Assembly (NCBI RefSeq): GCF_000620665.1
Contig: NZ_JIAU01000012.1
Span: forward strand, 1-56,457
Length of the DNA: 56,457 nt
Source of the DNA: Sphingomonas sp. URHD0057
GTDB taxonomy: Bacteria > Pseudomonadota > Alphaproteobacteria > Sphingomonadales > Sphingomonadaceae
Reading direction: 5' to 3'
Positions 35,854 through 44,493 of the stretch are shown in pieces; position 1 is the first letter of the stretch; each line of letters begins with the position of its first letter. The notes under the pieces are model-generated. The model searched no databases and was not told where the DNA came from. It was given only the letters and a program-made list of their open reading frames with translations. A program made the translations under genes and the position numbers.

Positions 35854-38107
35854 CCTGGTCTTTTGGGTCCGGCCGTCGCCTGGTCCAGCCCAGGAGCTTT
35901 GGCGATGCATGTTGCTCGTCGTCGTAATAATAATAGCTGTAGAGACCCCTCTCGAAGGTCCTCCTGGGCGCGAACTTCAGGAGCACCGAACCGAGGATGT
36001 CGGCGCGGACCGCGGTCAGGCGCTTCAGGCTTTCCTTGACCGCGCGCCGGTGCGCGCGATCACAGCCGACGACAAGGATCGTTTGCTCGGTAACCGCCGC
36101 CATCTCCAAAGTGTCGGCAAGCCCGAGGATCGGGGGCGTATCGATGATCACCTGGTCGTAGCGCCCCCTGGCCTGCTGGAGGAGGTCCCGGAACCGCGTT
36201 CCCGACAAGAGCTGTGCCGGGCTCGCCTTCGGCCGTCCAGCGGACAGCAAGTCCAGATTCTCGATGTCGGTGTGCTGGACGAGCTGGTCGTCGAAATGGC
36301 TCGAACCTTCGAGCACATCTGCCAATCCAGGGTCGAGCGATGCGTTGAGGAAGCCATGAAGGGAGGGGTTCCGCATGTCGCCGTCAATGAGCAGAACCCG
36401 TCGGCCAGACGCTGCCGAGCTCCGCGCGATCGCGAGCGCAGTGGTGGATTTCCCTTCCCCCTTTTGGCTGCTGGAGATGAGCAGTGAGGAGGGTGGACCA
36501 GCGGCCTGCGCGAGATCGATCGCCGCGCGGACTGCCTGGTAGGGCTCGGTGATGATCGAACGATCGTCGGCGAGGGCTTCGACCGGTGAAAGGCGGCGGC
36601 CAAGCTTTGGAACCGCCCCCAGGATCGGAACGCCGAACCGGCGCTCGACCTCATCGGGATTACGAATCCTGTCGTTGAACATCTCCCGTCCGAGCACGAT
36701 GAGCAATGCAAGGACCGCGCCGACGATGCCGGCAAGAGCAAGGTTGACCATCAGATTGGGAGACACCGGCGACGAGGAGGGCTCGGCGAGGTCGACGATC
36801 GAGATGTTGTTGAGCGTGACGCCCGCTTCGGCGCTCACTTCCTTGTAGCGTTGCAGGAGCCCGTCATAAAGCTGGCGGTTGGTATCGACCTCGCGCTTCA
36901 GGATATTGTAGCGGATCCCGCGTGTCTGTTCCGAGAGCGTCGCGCCCTTGAGCTGCGAGACAGCGCCCGAAAGAGCGCCCTCCTGGCGCGCCGCCGTCAC
37001 ATATTGGGTGCGGATTGAATCTTTGACGGTGGCGGCGATATTCGCAATCTGCGAGTCCAGTTCGGCAAGCTGCGCGGCCTGCGCCTTGACCGCGGGATGG
37101 TCGGGCTGGCGGTGCTCCAGCTGCTGTTGATAGTCGGCCTGGACTTCCGCCCGCTTCTGCTCGAGTTGCTGGATCGCCGGGCTGGTCAGAACTTCCGGCA
37201 GGCTCATGACCGGCGTCGCCTGCGCGGCCTGCCAGCGTTCCTGAGCCTGCAGGCGCGCCGAACGCGCCGCCGCATAGGATTGATTGAGCTGAATCAGGTT
37301 CGAGGTGGTAAGCGATGGGGAACCGGCTCCGCCGCGATCGTTGCCGTCGGGGAATCCGGCGCCTTGGCTAGTGTCGACAATGCCTACGGCCCGCGCATAG
37401 GCAAGCATTGCCTGCTCGGAGTTCTCCAGCCGAGACTTGGTAATCCCGAGCTGTTGCTGAAGGAAGTTTTTCGAATAAGTCGAGGTGTCGAAGTGGCGTT
37501 GCAAATTGGCCGCGATGAAATTTTCGGCATAGCTGTTCGCGATCACCGCCGCGGTCTTTGGATCCGGACTCTGAAACGAAATCGGAAGTACACGCGAGTT
37601 CTTCGGAAGCTCGACGTCAAGATGCCCCAGAAGCTCGCCGATCGCCGTCTCGCGCCTCGCCGCGGGCTCCGCTTCGACGTGCATGGCTTTTAGAAAACGA
37701 GCGTTCGCCGCGAGGTTGAGGCTGTCGATGACCCTCGCCGCCAGCGCGCGACTATGCAGGATGTCGACTTGGGTCTGGAGGAAGCGGTCGGTGTCCTGGA
37801 GTGCACCGGCCGGCGCCGAATCCTCCGTTCCCAACACCTTGTCTTGCTGCTGATCGATCGCGACGCTGGCGGTCGCCATGTACATTGGGGTCATCAGCCT
37901 CGTGACGATGAACCCCGCGGCAAGGAAGGCGGCTACGACGACAAGTATGAGGTACCGGTTTCGCCACAGCGCGAGCCAGATGTCGCGCAGGTCGATAAGA
38001 TCGCCCCTGTGCTCGTCCTCGAACTGGCGCATGAAGTTTGGGGCATAGCCCGTGACCGGGACGAGTTCGTTCCTGCCGTCGGGTCCGTTCACAATGATGC
38101 CGTTCAT
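35834..38107 (-). CDS. wzc: chain-length determinant/BY-type tyrosine autokinase (Wzc-like)
   Basis: ATG 38107 overlaps the wza stop and gives 757 residues. Order: a short cytosolic start, a first membrane segment (YLILVVVAAFLAAGFIV), a periplasmic Wzz-type domain with coiled-coil-like stretches, a second membrane segment (NLALAGIVGAVLALLIVLG), then the kinase domain with Walker A SSSQKGEGKSTTALAIA, Walker A' VLLIDGDMRNPS, and Walker B QVIIDTPPILG. A tyrosine cluster (YSYYYYDDE) near the end is the likely autophosphorylation site. Wzc controls chain length and export with Wza through cyclic phosphorylation. All parts are fused in one chain, as in Wzc of E. coli group 1. Confidence 0.93.
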   Translation of the reverse strand: MNGIIVNGPDGRNELVPVTGYAPNFMRQFEDEHRGDLIDLRDIWLALWRNRYLILVVVAAFLAAGFIVTRLMTPMYMATASVAIDQQQDKVLGTEDSAPAGALQDTDRFLQTQVDILHSRALAARVIDSLNLAANARFLKAMHVEAEPAARRETAIGELLGHLDVELPKNSRVLPISFQSPDPKTAAVIANSYAENFIAANLQRHFDTSTYSKNFLQQQLGITKSRLENSEQAMLAYARAVGIVDTSQGAGFPDGNDRGGAGSPSLTTSNLIQLNQSYAAARSARLQAQERWQAAQATPVMSLPEVLTSPAIQQLEQKRAEVQADYQQQLEHRQPDHPAVKAQAAQLAELDSQIANIAATVKDSIRTQYVTAARQEGALSGAVSQLKGATLSEQTRGIRYNILKREVDTNRQLYDGLLQRYKEVSAEAGVTLNNISIVDLAEPSSSPVSPNLMVNLALAGIVGAVLALLIVLGREMFNDRIRNPDEVERRFGVPILGAVPKLGRRLSPVEALADDRSIITEPYQAVRAAIDLAQAAGPPSSLLISSSQKGEGKSTTALAIARSSAASGRRVLLIDGDMRNPSLHGFLNASLDPGLADVLEGSSHFDDQLVQHTDIENLDLLSAGRPKASPAQLLSGTRFRDLLQQARGRYDQVIIDTPPILGLADTLEMAAVTEQTILVVGCDRAHRRAVKESLKRLTAVRADILGSVLLKFAPRRTFERGLYSYYYYDDEQHASPKLLGWTRRRPDPKDQDDRAQA

Positions 38108-38796
38108 GGGATGACCGGCCGGAAGACGTTGAACAGGGACGCAGAGCTGACGACGTCTCGCCACAACCGCCTTGCTCCCGAGAAGCCGACCACCACCATG
38201 TCGTTGCCGACGATCTGGGGATCGTCGGCTTTGCCTTCACGAATAGCGCGGACATCGAACACCGCGCCCATCCTTTGGCCGTTGATGTTGCGGAAGACGA
38301 CGACTTGGTCGAGCGCGGCCGTTCGAAGCTCGCCCTTGGCCATCGACAGCGCTTCGAGAAGGCTGGTTGGGCCCTGGAGCTCGAATACGCCCGGCTGGGC
38401 GACTTCGCCCTGCACGGCCACCTTTTGTGAAGCACCTTTTGCAACCGTTGTCGTGACCTTGGGATCTTTCAGGTACTTGGCGCCGAATAGGCCCTCCAAT
38501 TTCCGGGAAAGCTCCGAGGCCGTGCTGCCCGCCGCATGAACATTTCCGACGAGAGGCAGCGACAGCTCTCCGGCCGCATCAACCTGGATGGCTTTGACCG
38601 AGAGGTCGGGTTCGCCAAAGACGGTGATGTCCACGACATCGAGCGGGCTGATGCGATAGGTCGCAACGGTCTGGTCGGAACTCGCGGCGGGCATCATCTG
38701 ATAGGCGGCCGCCCCCCGGGGCAGGGTCTCGCTTACGCGCGAACCCGCGCAAGCCGAGAGCAAGGCCAATAGGATGACGGCGAGCCAACCTCGCAT
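38104..38796 (-). CDS. wza: polysaccharide export outer-membrane lipoprotein (Wza/OPX type)
   Basis: This 230-residue protein starts with a lipoprotein signal (LAVILLALLSAC, lipobox Cys at residue 16). After it comes YRISPLDVVDITVFGEPDLS, the hallmark start of the polysaccharide-export (PES) domain, and a SLBB-like region (VAVQGEVAQPGVFELQGPTSLLEAL). It is shorter than E. coli Wza and lacks an evident C-terminal amphipathic membrane helix, so it belongs to the shorter OPX group; the outer-membrane pore may need another protein. It is coupled to wzc by an ATGA overlap. Confidence 0.92.
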   Translation of the reverse strand: MRGWLAVILLALLSACAGSRVSETLPRGAAAYQMMPAASSDQTVATYRISPLDVVDITVFGEPDLSVKAIQVDAAGELSLPLVGNVHAAGSTASELSRKLEGLFGAKYLKDPKVTTTVAKGASQKVAVQGEVAQPGVFELQGPTSLLEALSMAKGELRTAALDQVVVFRNINGQRMGAVFDVRAIREGKADDPQIVGNDMVVVGFSGARRLWRDVVSSASLFNVFRPVIP

Positions 38797-38892
38797 ATTC
38801 TCTAGCCTTTGAAATAACGGGCGAAATTTCCGCTTTGAAGCGATTTCAAACCCTTAGTCGGGTCGGCGAGCGAAATAAACACGCCAAGCGGA

Positions 38893-39810
38893 TTATTGTG
38901 CCGGCGTTTCGAAACGGGACACGCCGGAGTCTGCCCTTTCGCTCCCGTCAACGCGGGCATCCTCGGCGGCATTCACGCCCTGCCCGACGGGCGACGCCGG
39001 ATCGGCGTTGCTATCGACGAGCTTGAGAAGTGCCTCGAACGTCGAAGCCCTAATGGATGCCGCGCGAACCATCGCCGCATCAGGATCGAGGCGCTCGAGG
39101 GCCCTCTCGCTCCGTGCCGCTTCCGCCTGGGGTTGGAAATAGGGTTCGGCGAGATACGTGCCGCCAACGCCTTGCTGCCAATAGATGAAGGCGGTGTCGA
39201 ACGCTATGCAACGGTCTGCCGCTGAGGGGGCATCCGATTTGTCCGCTTTGGCGAAGCAGCCTCTGCTGAGGGCGGTAGCTTCCTCCACCGGTAATCTCGA
39301 AGCGAGCCGGGCAATGGGTGCAAGCGAAGCAGAGGTCGGAATATTCTCATGTAGCCCGGGCCGCGGCCCCGCCGCTTTGCGCCCATCAGCCTTCAGTGAC
39401 GTCTGACCATTCGTGAGCAGTGCAAGAGCGAGCGCTGCAATTGCGAGCACGAGCACAGATAAAGCGACCGCGGGTGCAGGATTGCGATCTGTGCGCCGGC
39501 GCTTGCGGGTCCTGGCCGCTTGAGCCCAGTGCGTCCCTTGGCCCGAACCGACAAGCAGCTCTTCGTCATAAGCGGCGCGAAGGCGGTCGTCCTTAAGTAT
39601 CTTATAAGCGGTGACGACGCGTTCGACCTCAATGGGCCGGCTATCGGTTCCGGCCGGCGCGCTGTCGGGGTGGCTATGTTTCAAGAGCCGCACATAAGCG
39701 GCGCGGATCTGCAAGGAATCGGCGGAAGGGCCAAGCCCAAGCACGTCATAATGGCTGGCGGTCCGCGGGGAACCGGCCCTTTGCCAACTCACGGCCTTGG
39801 GTCTGAACAT
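38893..39810 (-). CDS. J-domain membrane protein
   Basis: ATG 39810 is preceded by GGGGA and gives 305 residues; an earlier ATG at 39855 is open. A J domain spans about residues 18-90 (SHYDVLGLGPSADSLQIRAAYVRLLKHSHPDS...AYKILKDDRLRAAYDEEL), with the HPD tripeptide needed to stimulate DnaK. A basic linker and one membrane segment (AVALSVLVLAIAALALALL) follow, then about 150 residues, mostly helical, presumably periplasmic, with no recognised domain. The architecture is that of a single-pass DnaJ-like co-chaperone. Its place 96 bases upstream of wza on the same strand suggests a link to export assembly, which is inference. Confidence 0.8.
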   Translation of the reverse strand: MFRPKAVSWQRAGSPRTASHYDVLGLGPSADSLQIRAAYVRLLKHSHPDSAPAGTDSRPIEVERVVTAYKILKDDRLRAAYDEELLVGSGQGTHWAQAARTRKRRRTDRNPAPAVALSVLVLAIAALALALLTNGQTSLKADGRKAAGPRPGLHENIPTSASLAPIARLASRLPVEEATALSRGCFAKADKSDAPSAADRCIAFDTAFIYWQQGVGGTYLAEPYFQPQAEAARSERALERLDPDAAMVRAASIRASTFEALLKLVDSNADPASPVGQGVNAAEDARVDGSERADSGVSRFETPAQ

Positions 39811-39901
39811 CTTCGAACTATCCCCAACATTCACGCGCGCCTGGTAACATTTCATTAACGCCGTTCGATCAACAGGAGTATAGACCAATCAGGCGGGGGA
39901 C

Positions 39902-40075
39902 TTGGAGCTGAAACTCGAGACTGGCTTCGTCGGCAGCGCGTCCGATATGAGGTTCGGCGATTTGATCGTCGAAGCGCCGGTCGCGGTCGATCCACCCATC
40001 GCGCCCCTTCTGCTCGCTCTGGTTTGCGCCAGTCCGCCTGCCCTCGTCGCGCTACTCCTGTGCTTCAGCTTTTGA
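39902..40075 (+). CDS. possible small membrane protein
   Basis: A 57-codon frame opens at TTG 39902 (ATG 39947 also in frame) and ends with TGA at 40075. Its second half is strongly hydrophobic (IAPLLLALVCASPPALVALLLCFSF). GGCGGGGGA lies directly before the TTG, too close for a good ribosome site at that start. Third positions are GC-rich, as in genes. I do not recognise it; it may be a real small protein or a chance frame. Confidence 0.33.
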   Translation: MELKLETGFVGSASDMRFGDLIVEAPVAVDPPIAPLLLALVCASPPALVALLLCFSF

Positions 40076-40203
40076 GCCTCAAGCGCGCAAGCCGTTCAAC
40101 AAACACCCTTACCTAGACGTCTTGACCGTGTATCCCTGACAGGTCGCAGCCTTAGTTCCGGGGTTATTCCATCGATTTAGCTCAGTCCTCGGCGGGTTTC
40201 CTT

Positions 40204-40953
40204 GTGGGTCTCCTCGTGGGCTTCACTGGCGTTGGTGGGGGCTCGCTGATGGCCCCCGTCATGATCCTCCTGCTTGGGGTTAGCCCCGCCACCGCGGTTG
40301 GGACCGATCTCTGGTTCGCGAGCATCACCAAGAGCGTTGGTGGAGCGATCCACCGCCACAAACGCGCCGTCGACCTCAAGGTCGTTGCCCTGCTCTGTCT
40401 CGGAAGCATTCCGGGCGCCTTACTGGCCTTGGGACTGATCGCCGCCTCGCCGCAGATGAAGGGGAGCCACGGCTGGATCAGCCCGCTGCTTGGAGTCGTG
40501 CTGCTGCTGACCGCTGCCGCCACGATCTTCCGGTCACGGCTTCACCATCTGGGGGAGCGTCTTCGCTTGCACGAACCAATTCCGTTCAAGGCCCTGCAAA
40601 AACCGCTGACGGTCATCGTCGGCTTTTTCATCGGCATCCTGGTCACCCTCACCTCGGTCGGTGGCGGGGCCCTTTGCGCGACCGCGCTCATTTTCCTTTA
40701 CCCGCTTCGCCTGAATTTTCGGCGCCTTGTGGGAACAGATATCGTTCACGCGGTTCCGCTCACGCTCGCGGCCGGGCTTGGGCACCTGTGGCTCGGCAAT
40801 GTCGAGTGGCGGTTGCTGGTTGCGCTCCTCATCGGCTCGCTGCCGGGAATCATCATCGGGTCGCTGCTCGTTCATAAGGTGCGGGAGGTTCTCATTCAGC
40901 GCGCGCTTGCGATCATCCTCGTCGTTGTGGCGTTGCGGCTGATCGCCGGCTGA
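40204..40953 (+). CDS. TauE/SafE family permease (sulfite/sulfonate exporter-like)
   Basis: About 249 residues, seven or eight hydrophobic segments. LVGFTGVGGGSLMAPVMILLLGVSPATAVGTDLWFASITKSVGGAIH is the first TauE repeat with the G-x-G-G-G-S-L motif; ILVTLTSVGGGALCATALIFLY is the second. The usual first residues (about ten) lie before the GTG at 40204, where the frame continues to the stop at 40153-40155 without ATG, GTG or TTG; ATC 40171 could be an unusual start, or the GTG is used and the first segment is shorter. TauE proteins export sulfite-like anions. A sulfur link with the sulfotransferases is possible but not shown. Confidence 0.85.
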   Translation: MGLLVGFTGVGGGSLMAPVMILLLGVSPATAVGTDLWFASITKSVGGAIHRHKRAVDLKVVALLCLGSIPGALLALGLIAASPQMKGSHGWISPLLGVVLLLTAAATIFRSRLHHLGERLRLHEPIPFKALQKPLTVIVGFFIGILVTLTSVGGGALCATALIFLYPLRLNFRRLVGTDIVHAVPLTLAAGLGHLWLGNVEWRLLVALLIGSLPGIIIGSLLVHKVREVLIQRALAIILVVVALRLIAG

Positions 40954-40955
40954 CG

Positions 40956-41807
40956 ATGAGCCTTTTTCGAAGCGTTGCACTGGTCTTTCTGCTCGTCGCG
41001 GTGACGCTCGTTGCTGTGGGCTATCGGCAAGCCGTTCGCGATCCGATCGTGCGAACGGCACAGGTCCGGGTCCAGGGCCTGACGAAACCGCTCCGGATTC
41101 TCTTCATCTCCGACGTTCATGTTCAGGAACCGGACATGCCGCCGACGCGCCTGTCGCGAATATTAGGCAAGCTGGATGTGCTCAATCCCGACCTCGTCCT
41201 GCTTGGCGGCGATTACCTTGGCAACAAGCCGCTGGGACCGAGCGTGAGCGTGGATGCGGCTGTGGCACCGTTTCGGCGCCTCCACCCGCGCCTTGGAACC
41301 TTCGCGGTCCTCGGCAATCATGATGGACCAATCGAAACGACCATGAAGCGCGCCCTTGCGAGCGTTGATATAACCGTCCTCGACGACCGTGCCGTACGGG
41401 TTGGGCCGGTGGCTGTTGCGGGAATCTCCTTTCATCCGAAACGCACGATGAAACGGCTCGGGAAGCTTCCCGGCCCGCATATCGCTCTTTCTCATCATCC
41501 CGACTTCATCGAGAAGGCGCCGGCGGGAATAGACCTGTTCCTCGCCGGCCACACGCATTGCGGGCAGATCGCGATTCCGCTGATTGGGCCGCTGCTGACC
41601 GGAACCGCCCTCGACAAGCGCTACGCCTGCGGCAAGTCGGACTTCTCGGGAATCCCGCTGATCGTCTCTGCCGGGCTTGGAACGAGTCACCTTCCGATCC
41701 GGCTCGGCGTCCCCCCCGATGTGTGGCTGATCACATTGTCTCCTGTGCAGAGCCAAAAGCGAGCAATCAGGGGCCGTGTTCAGTTGCCACGGGCAAAGAA
41801 TCGCTGA
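40956..41807 (+). CDS. metallophosphoesterase (calcineurin-like, YkuE/YaeI type)
   Basis: This 283-residue protein has an N-terminal membrane anchor (SVALVFLLVAVTLVAVGY) and the full metal-site set: FISDVH, LLGGDYLG, VLGNHDGP, a SHHPD His, and AGHTHCGQ. It lies two bases behind the permease gene, so they probably form one transcript. Anchored members act at the membrane on phosphate mono- or diesters, sometimes lipids. The substrate is unknown. Confidence 0.88.
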   Translation: MSLFRSVALVFLLVAVTLVAVGYRQAVRDPIVRTAQVRVQGLTKPLRILFISDVHVQEPDMPPTRLSRILGKLDVLNPDLVLLGGDYLGNKPLGPSVSVDAAVAPFRRLHPRLGTFAVLGNHDGPIETTMKRALASVDITVLDDRAVRVGPVAVAGISFHPKRTMKRLGKLPGPHIALSHHPDFIEKAPAGIDLFLAGHTHCGQIAIPLIGPLLTGTALDKRYACGKSDFSGIPLIVSAGLGTSHLPIRLGVPPDVWLITLSPVQSQKRAIRGRVQLPRAKNR

Positions 41808-41883
41808 AGCGCGAGCGGCGGCAACTTCGTCTTAGGGACAGGCCGCGAAGCGGCCACAGGAGCACCGCCGGCGGGGCGCATCG

Positions 41884-42816
41884 TCACAGGACCTTGCAGC
41901 CGGTCCCCAGCTCGGCGCTCCCCAAGCCCTTTTGCATTTTCAGGAGCTCGGACCCGCGAGGCGCACGGATTGTGCAACGGTCGATCCGGATGCTCGCATT
42001 GCCTTTCTGAACCGCGACGATCTTGAGCGGTTTCGATGCGTTGACGATGAGGTTGCGGATCCTGATGCTCGGCCCGGTTTGGCCCGGCGAACCTCCCACC
42101 CAAATCCCGGCGCAAGCGCTGCTTCCGCCCCGGCGGGTGACGTCGCCGATCCTGATCGTCCCGATGTCGGCGTCGGACCAGAAGCGGAAGTTGCGGCAGT
42201 TGCCCGAAGCGCTTACCCCGTCCATCGAAACCGGCGATTTGATGTCGAAGCCCGCATCGCTGTTATTGTTGGCGCTGACGTTCCGGAATGAAATGTCACT
42301 GACCCCACGCTCAACCGCGACGCCATCACCGTTCCAGTAGACGGCCGCATCCAGGCTCATCTGGAAATCTTCAAAGCTGCTGTCCTCAATCCGGATATGA
42401 TCGCCGGATTTGATGTGAAGGCCCTCGGGCAGTTCGTGCATCGTGCGTTGCGGCGGTGGCAGCATCCAACAATGGACGTTGCGGATGATAATGCGGGTCC
42501 CGTTGATCCGTATGCAATCGCGGATGACGTGGGCCTGAAGCCCGTCGATGGTGACGTCTGAAACTGGGAGCTTGCCGGGCGGCCCGACCGCGCGATAGGC
42601 GCCATCGATAGTGCCCGGTCTCAAGGTCGCGCCGCTGCTCTTGCCTGTGAGCAGGATTGCCGGCCTTCGCGCCGCATTCAGAGCGCGGGCATTCGAGGAG
42701 CTTGGGCCAAACCCCGCCGCTGCCGCTGCGGCTGCTGCGATCAATGCTACGCCGATCACGCCTTGAAGGCGCGTTGGCTTCGCTGGAAACGCGGAGGGGA
42801 AAGCTGAAAAGCGCAA
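41884..42816 (-). CDS. right-handed parallel beta-helix protein, single domain
   Basis: This 310-residue protein starts with a signal-type hydrophobic segment (GVIGVALIAAAAAAAAG), then PbH1-like coils with alternating I/V and N (VTIDGLQAHVIRDCIRINGTRIIIRNVHC). The block YWNGDGVAVERGVSDISFRN...NSDAGFDIKS is shared with the larger protein encoded from 44494 (YWNGDGFATEGGVYDVTFEN...DAGFDLKS). It lacks the RTX and cadherin parts of that protein. Beta-helix folds of this kind are found in polysaccharide lyases and epimerases. The conserved Asp residues of the shared block would be candidates for a catalytic site. It is located 18 bases downstream of the priming transferase gene, same strand. Confidence 0.78.
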   Translation of the reverse strand: MRFSAFPSAFPAKPTRLQGVIGVALIAAAAAAAAGFGPSSSNARALNAARRPAILLTGKSSGATLRPGTIDGAYRAVGPPGKLPVSDVTIDGLQAHVIRDCIRINGTRIIIRNVHCWMLPPPQRTMHELPEGLHIKSGDHIRIEDSSFEDFQMSLDAAVYWNGDGVAVERGVSDISFRNVSANNNSDAGFDIKSPVSMDGVSASGNCRNFRFWSDADIGTIRIGDVTRRGGSSACAGIWVGGSPGQTGPSIRIRNLIVNASKPLKIVAVQKGNASIRIDRCTIRAPRGSELLKMQKGLGSAELGTGCKVL

Positions 42817-42834
42817 ATTCGAGTCCGCCCAGTA

Positions 42835-44238
42835 TCAGTAAGCGTTCATACTCGTCAAAACCTTGAACGTGCGGGCAATGATCCTGAAGTCCCGCCAGAT
42901 CGTCCATCCGGCAAGATACTCAAGATCGCTTTGCAGCCGGTTGGTAAGGTCGGCCTCGCGGACTGTCGCGCCGCGATAGCCGCGAACCTGGGCCAAGCCC
43001 GTCATTCCCGGCTTCATCGCATGACGGTGGAAATAGCGAGGCTCGATGTGCCAGAACAGGCGGGCCTCGGCCATCGAGCCGAGAGCGTGGGGACGGGGGC
43101 CGACAATGCTCATGTCACCAGCTAGCACATTGAAGAGCTGTGGAAGCTCGTCGAGGCTCGTCTTGCGGAGGAACTTGCCCAATTCGGTAAGCCGCTCGTC
43201 GTCCCGGCTGGTCGAGCGCAAACCCATTAGATCCGAATCGCCGGCACGCATGCTCCGAAACTTGAGCAGTTTGAAGATGTGGTTGTTAAGGCCCATCCGA
43301 TCCTGCTTGAACATGACCGGGCCACGCGAACTGAGCTTTATTAGAGCCGCCATGACCAGCATGAGGGGCCCGAACAGGATGATCGCGGAAACGGCAATGG
43401 CAAGGTCCAGCGCGCGCTTCATCGCACGATCGCGAAGGCCGAGCGGCCTGCTGCTGACGACCAAAGTTTTGCGGTCATGATCGGTGCGGATGCCGACCGC
43501 ACCCAAGGTGAGGAGCTCCGGGCTGACGATCTCGACGTCGATGGCGCATCCCTTGAGCATGTGCGCCCAGGCGACGCGGCGCTCCTGCGGGCAAGCGACC
43601 ACCACCCGTTCGCAATGACGGATAATCTTCGATAATTTGTCGAGTATCGACGGATCGTCGGCCGCGGGATTGAGAGCTATTTCGTCGGCGAAGACGATGA
43701 CCTCGCCGTGACGCGGCACGACGGTGATACCATCGACGAGCACGAGCGTATTTTCGAAGCTCCAATTGTGCGACCGGCCCGCCCAATTGCCGACGCACCA
43801 GCGCGATAAGGCCAGCAAGGCCGCACCAAAGACCGTGCCGATGCCAAAGATGAGGCGTGAGAAGTCGGTGCTGACCTTCAAATAAAAGAGCAAGGCGATG
43901 ACCGCCGCCACGCTGAACATCAATGCTTCGAACGCCTTCGCGATGCCGCGGCCCGGGCGCTCCAGGGAAACGATCGAATAGGCTCCATTATTGAAGGCGA
44001 CCCCGATGAAGGTCGGAATCATGACCCCGATCAGGCGCAGGCTTTGGACCTGGAAAACGTGTCCGGTGCGCAAGGTTCCGGCGATCAGATAGCCGAGGAG
44101 CAGGGCGGCAAGATCAAGCCCAATCAAGGTAAGGTAGAGATGAAACCGCGCGCGCTCCTTCGAACTCGCGAAGACTTCCTCTGCGGGTGCAACCGTCGAA
44201 GACTTATCCCGGTCGAGAGCAAACGGCCCCAATTCCAC
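42835..44238 (-). CDS. undecaprenyl-phosphate sugar phosphotransferase (WcaJ/GumD-type priming transferase)
   Basis: This 467-residue protein has about four N-terminal membrane segments, a CoA-binding-like middle domain (VVVACPQERRVAWAHMLKG), and a C-terminal bacterial sugar transferase domain: RAMKRALDLAIAVSAIILFGPLMLVMAALIKLSSRGPVMFKQDRMGLNN, FKLLKFRSM, LGKFLRKTSLDELPQLFNVL, GDMSIVGPRPH, and KPGMTGLAQVRGYRG. It moves a sugar-1-phosphate (usually glucose or galactose) from UDP to undecaprenyl phosphate and so starts each repeat unit. It is the only complete priming enzyme I see in the window. Confidence 0.93.
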   Translation of the reverse strand: MELGPFALDRDKSSTVAPAEEVFASSKERARFHLYLTLIGLDLAALLLGYLIAGTLRTGHVFQVQSLRLIGVMIPTFIGVAFNNGAYSIVSLERPGRGIAKAFEALMFSVAAVIALLFYLKVSTDFSRLIFGIGTVFGAALLALSRWCVGNWAGRSHNWSFENTLVLVDGITVVPRHGEVIVFADEIALNPAADDPSILDKLSKIIRHCERVVVACPQERRVAWAHMLKGCAIDVEIVSPELLTLGAVGIRTDHDRKTLVVSSRPLGLRDRAMKRALDLAIAVSAIILFGPLMLVMAALIKLSSRGPVMFKQDRMGLNNHIFKLLKFRSMRAGDSDLMGLRSTSRDDERLTELGKFLRKTSLDELPQLFNVLAGDMSIVGPRPHALGSMAEARLFWHIEPRYFHRHAMKPGMTGLAQVRGYRGATVREADLTNRLQSDLEYLAGWTIWRDFRIIARTFKVLTSMNAY

Positions 44239-44415
44239 CTGTTTTCCTCCAGCAAGGCTGACGCAACTCTTCAGAGACGCAGCCGGCGAAAACGAAGCGG
44301 GCGTTGGACGCTGTTCAAGGCCTCAAGTCAAGCACTTGGTATTTAAAGCGAATCCCATTCTGGAACAGCATTTGAAACGCGACGTGCACCTTGAAAAAGC
44401 GGACGCGACCTTGGC

Positions 44416-44457
44416 GTTAACCAGGTTTCAAGAGGCTTTGGTGGGAGTTAACCATCA
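44416..44457 (+). repeat. pair of GTTAACC repeats upstream of the RTX beta-helix gene
   Basis: GTTAACCAGGTT (44416) and GTTAACCATCAGGTT (44447) are 31 bases apart, about three helical turns, 41-78 bases before the ATG at 44494. A regulator binding on one face of the helix is one explanation. The sequence lies in the divergent region between this gene and the priming transferase gene, so it could act on both. Confidence 0.35.
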
Positions 44458-44493
44458 GGTTCCTTGCAGAAAGCCGATTCTGCGGGGAAAATC

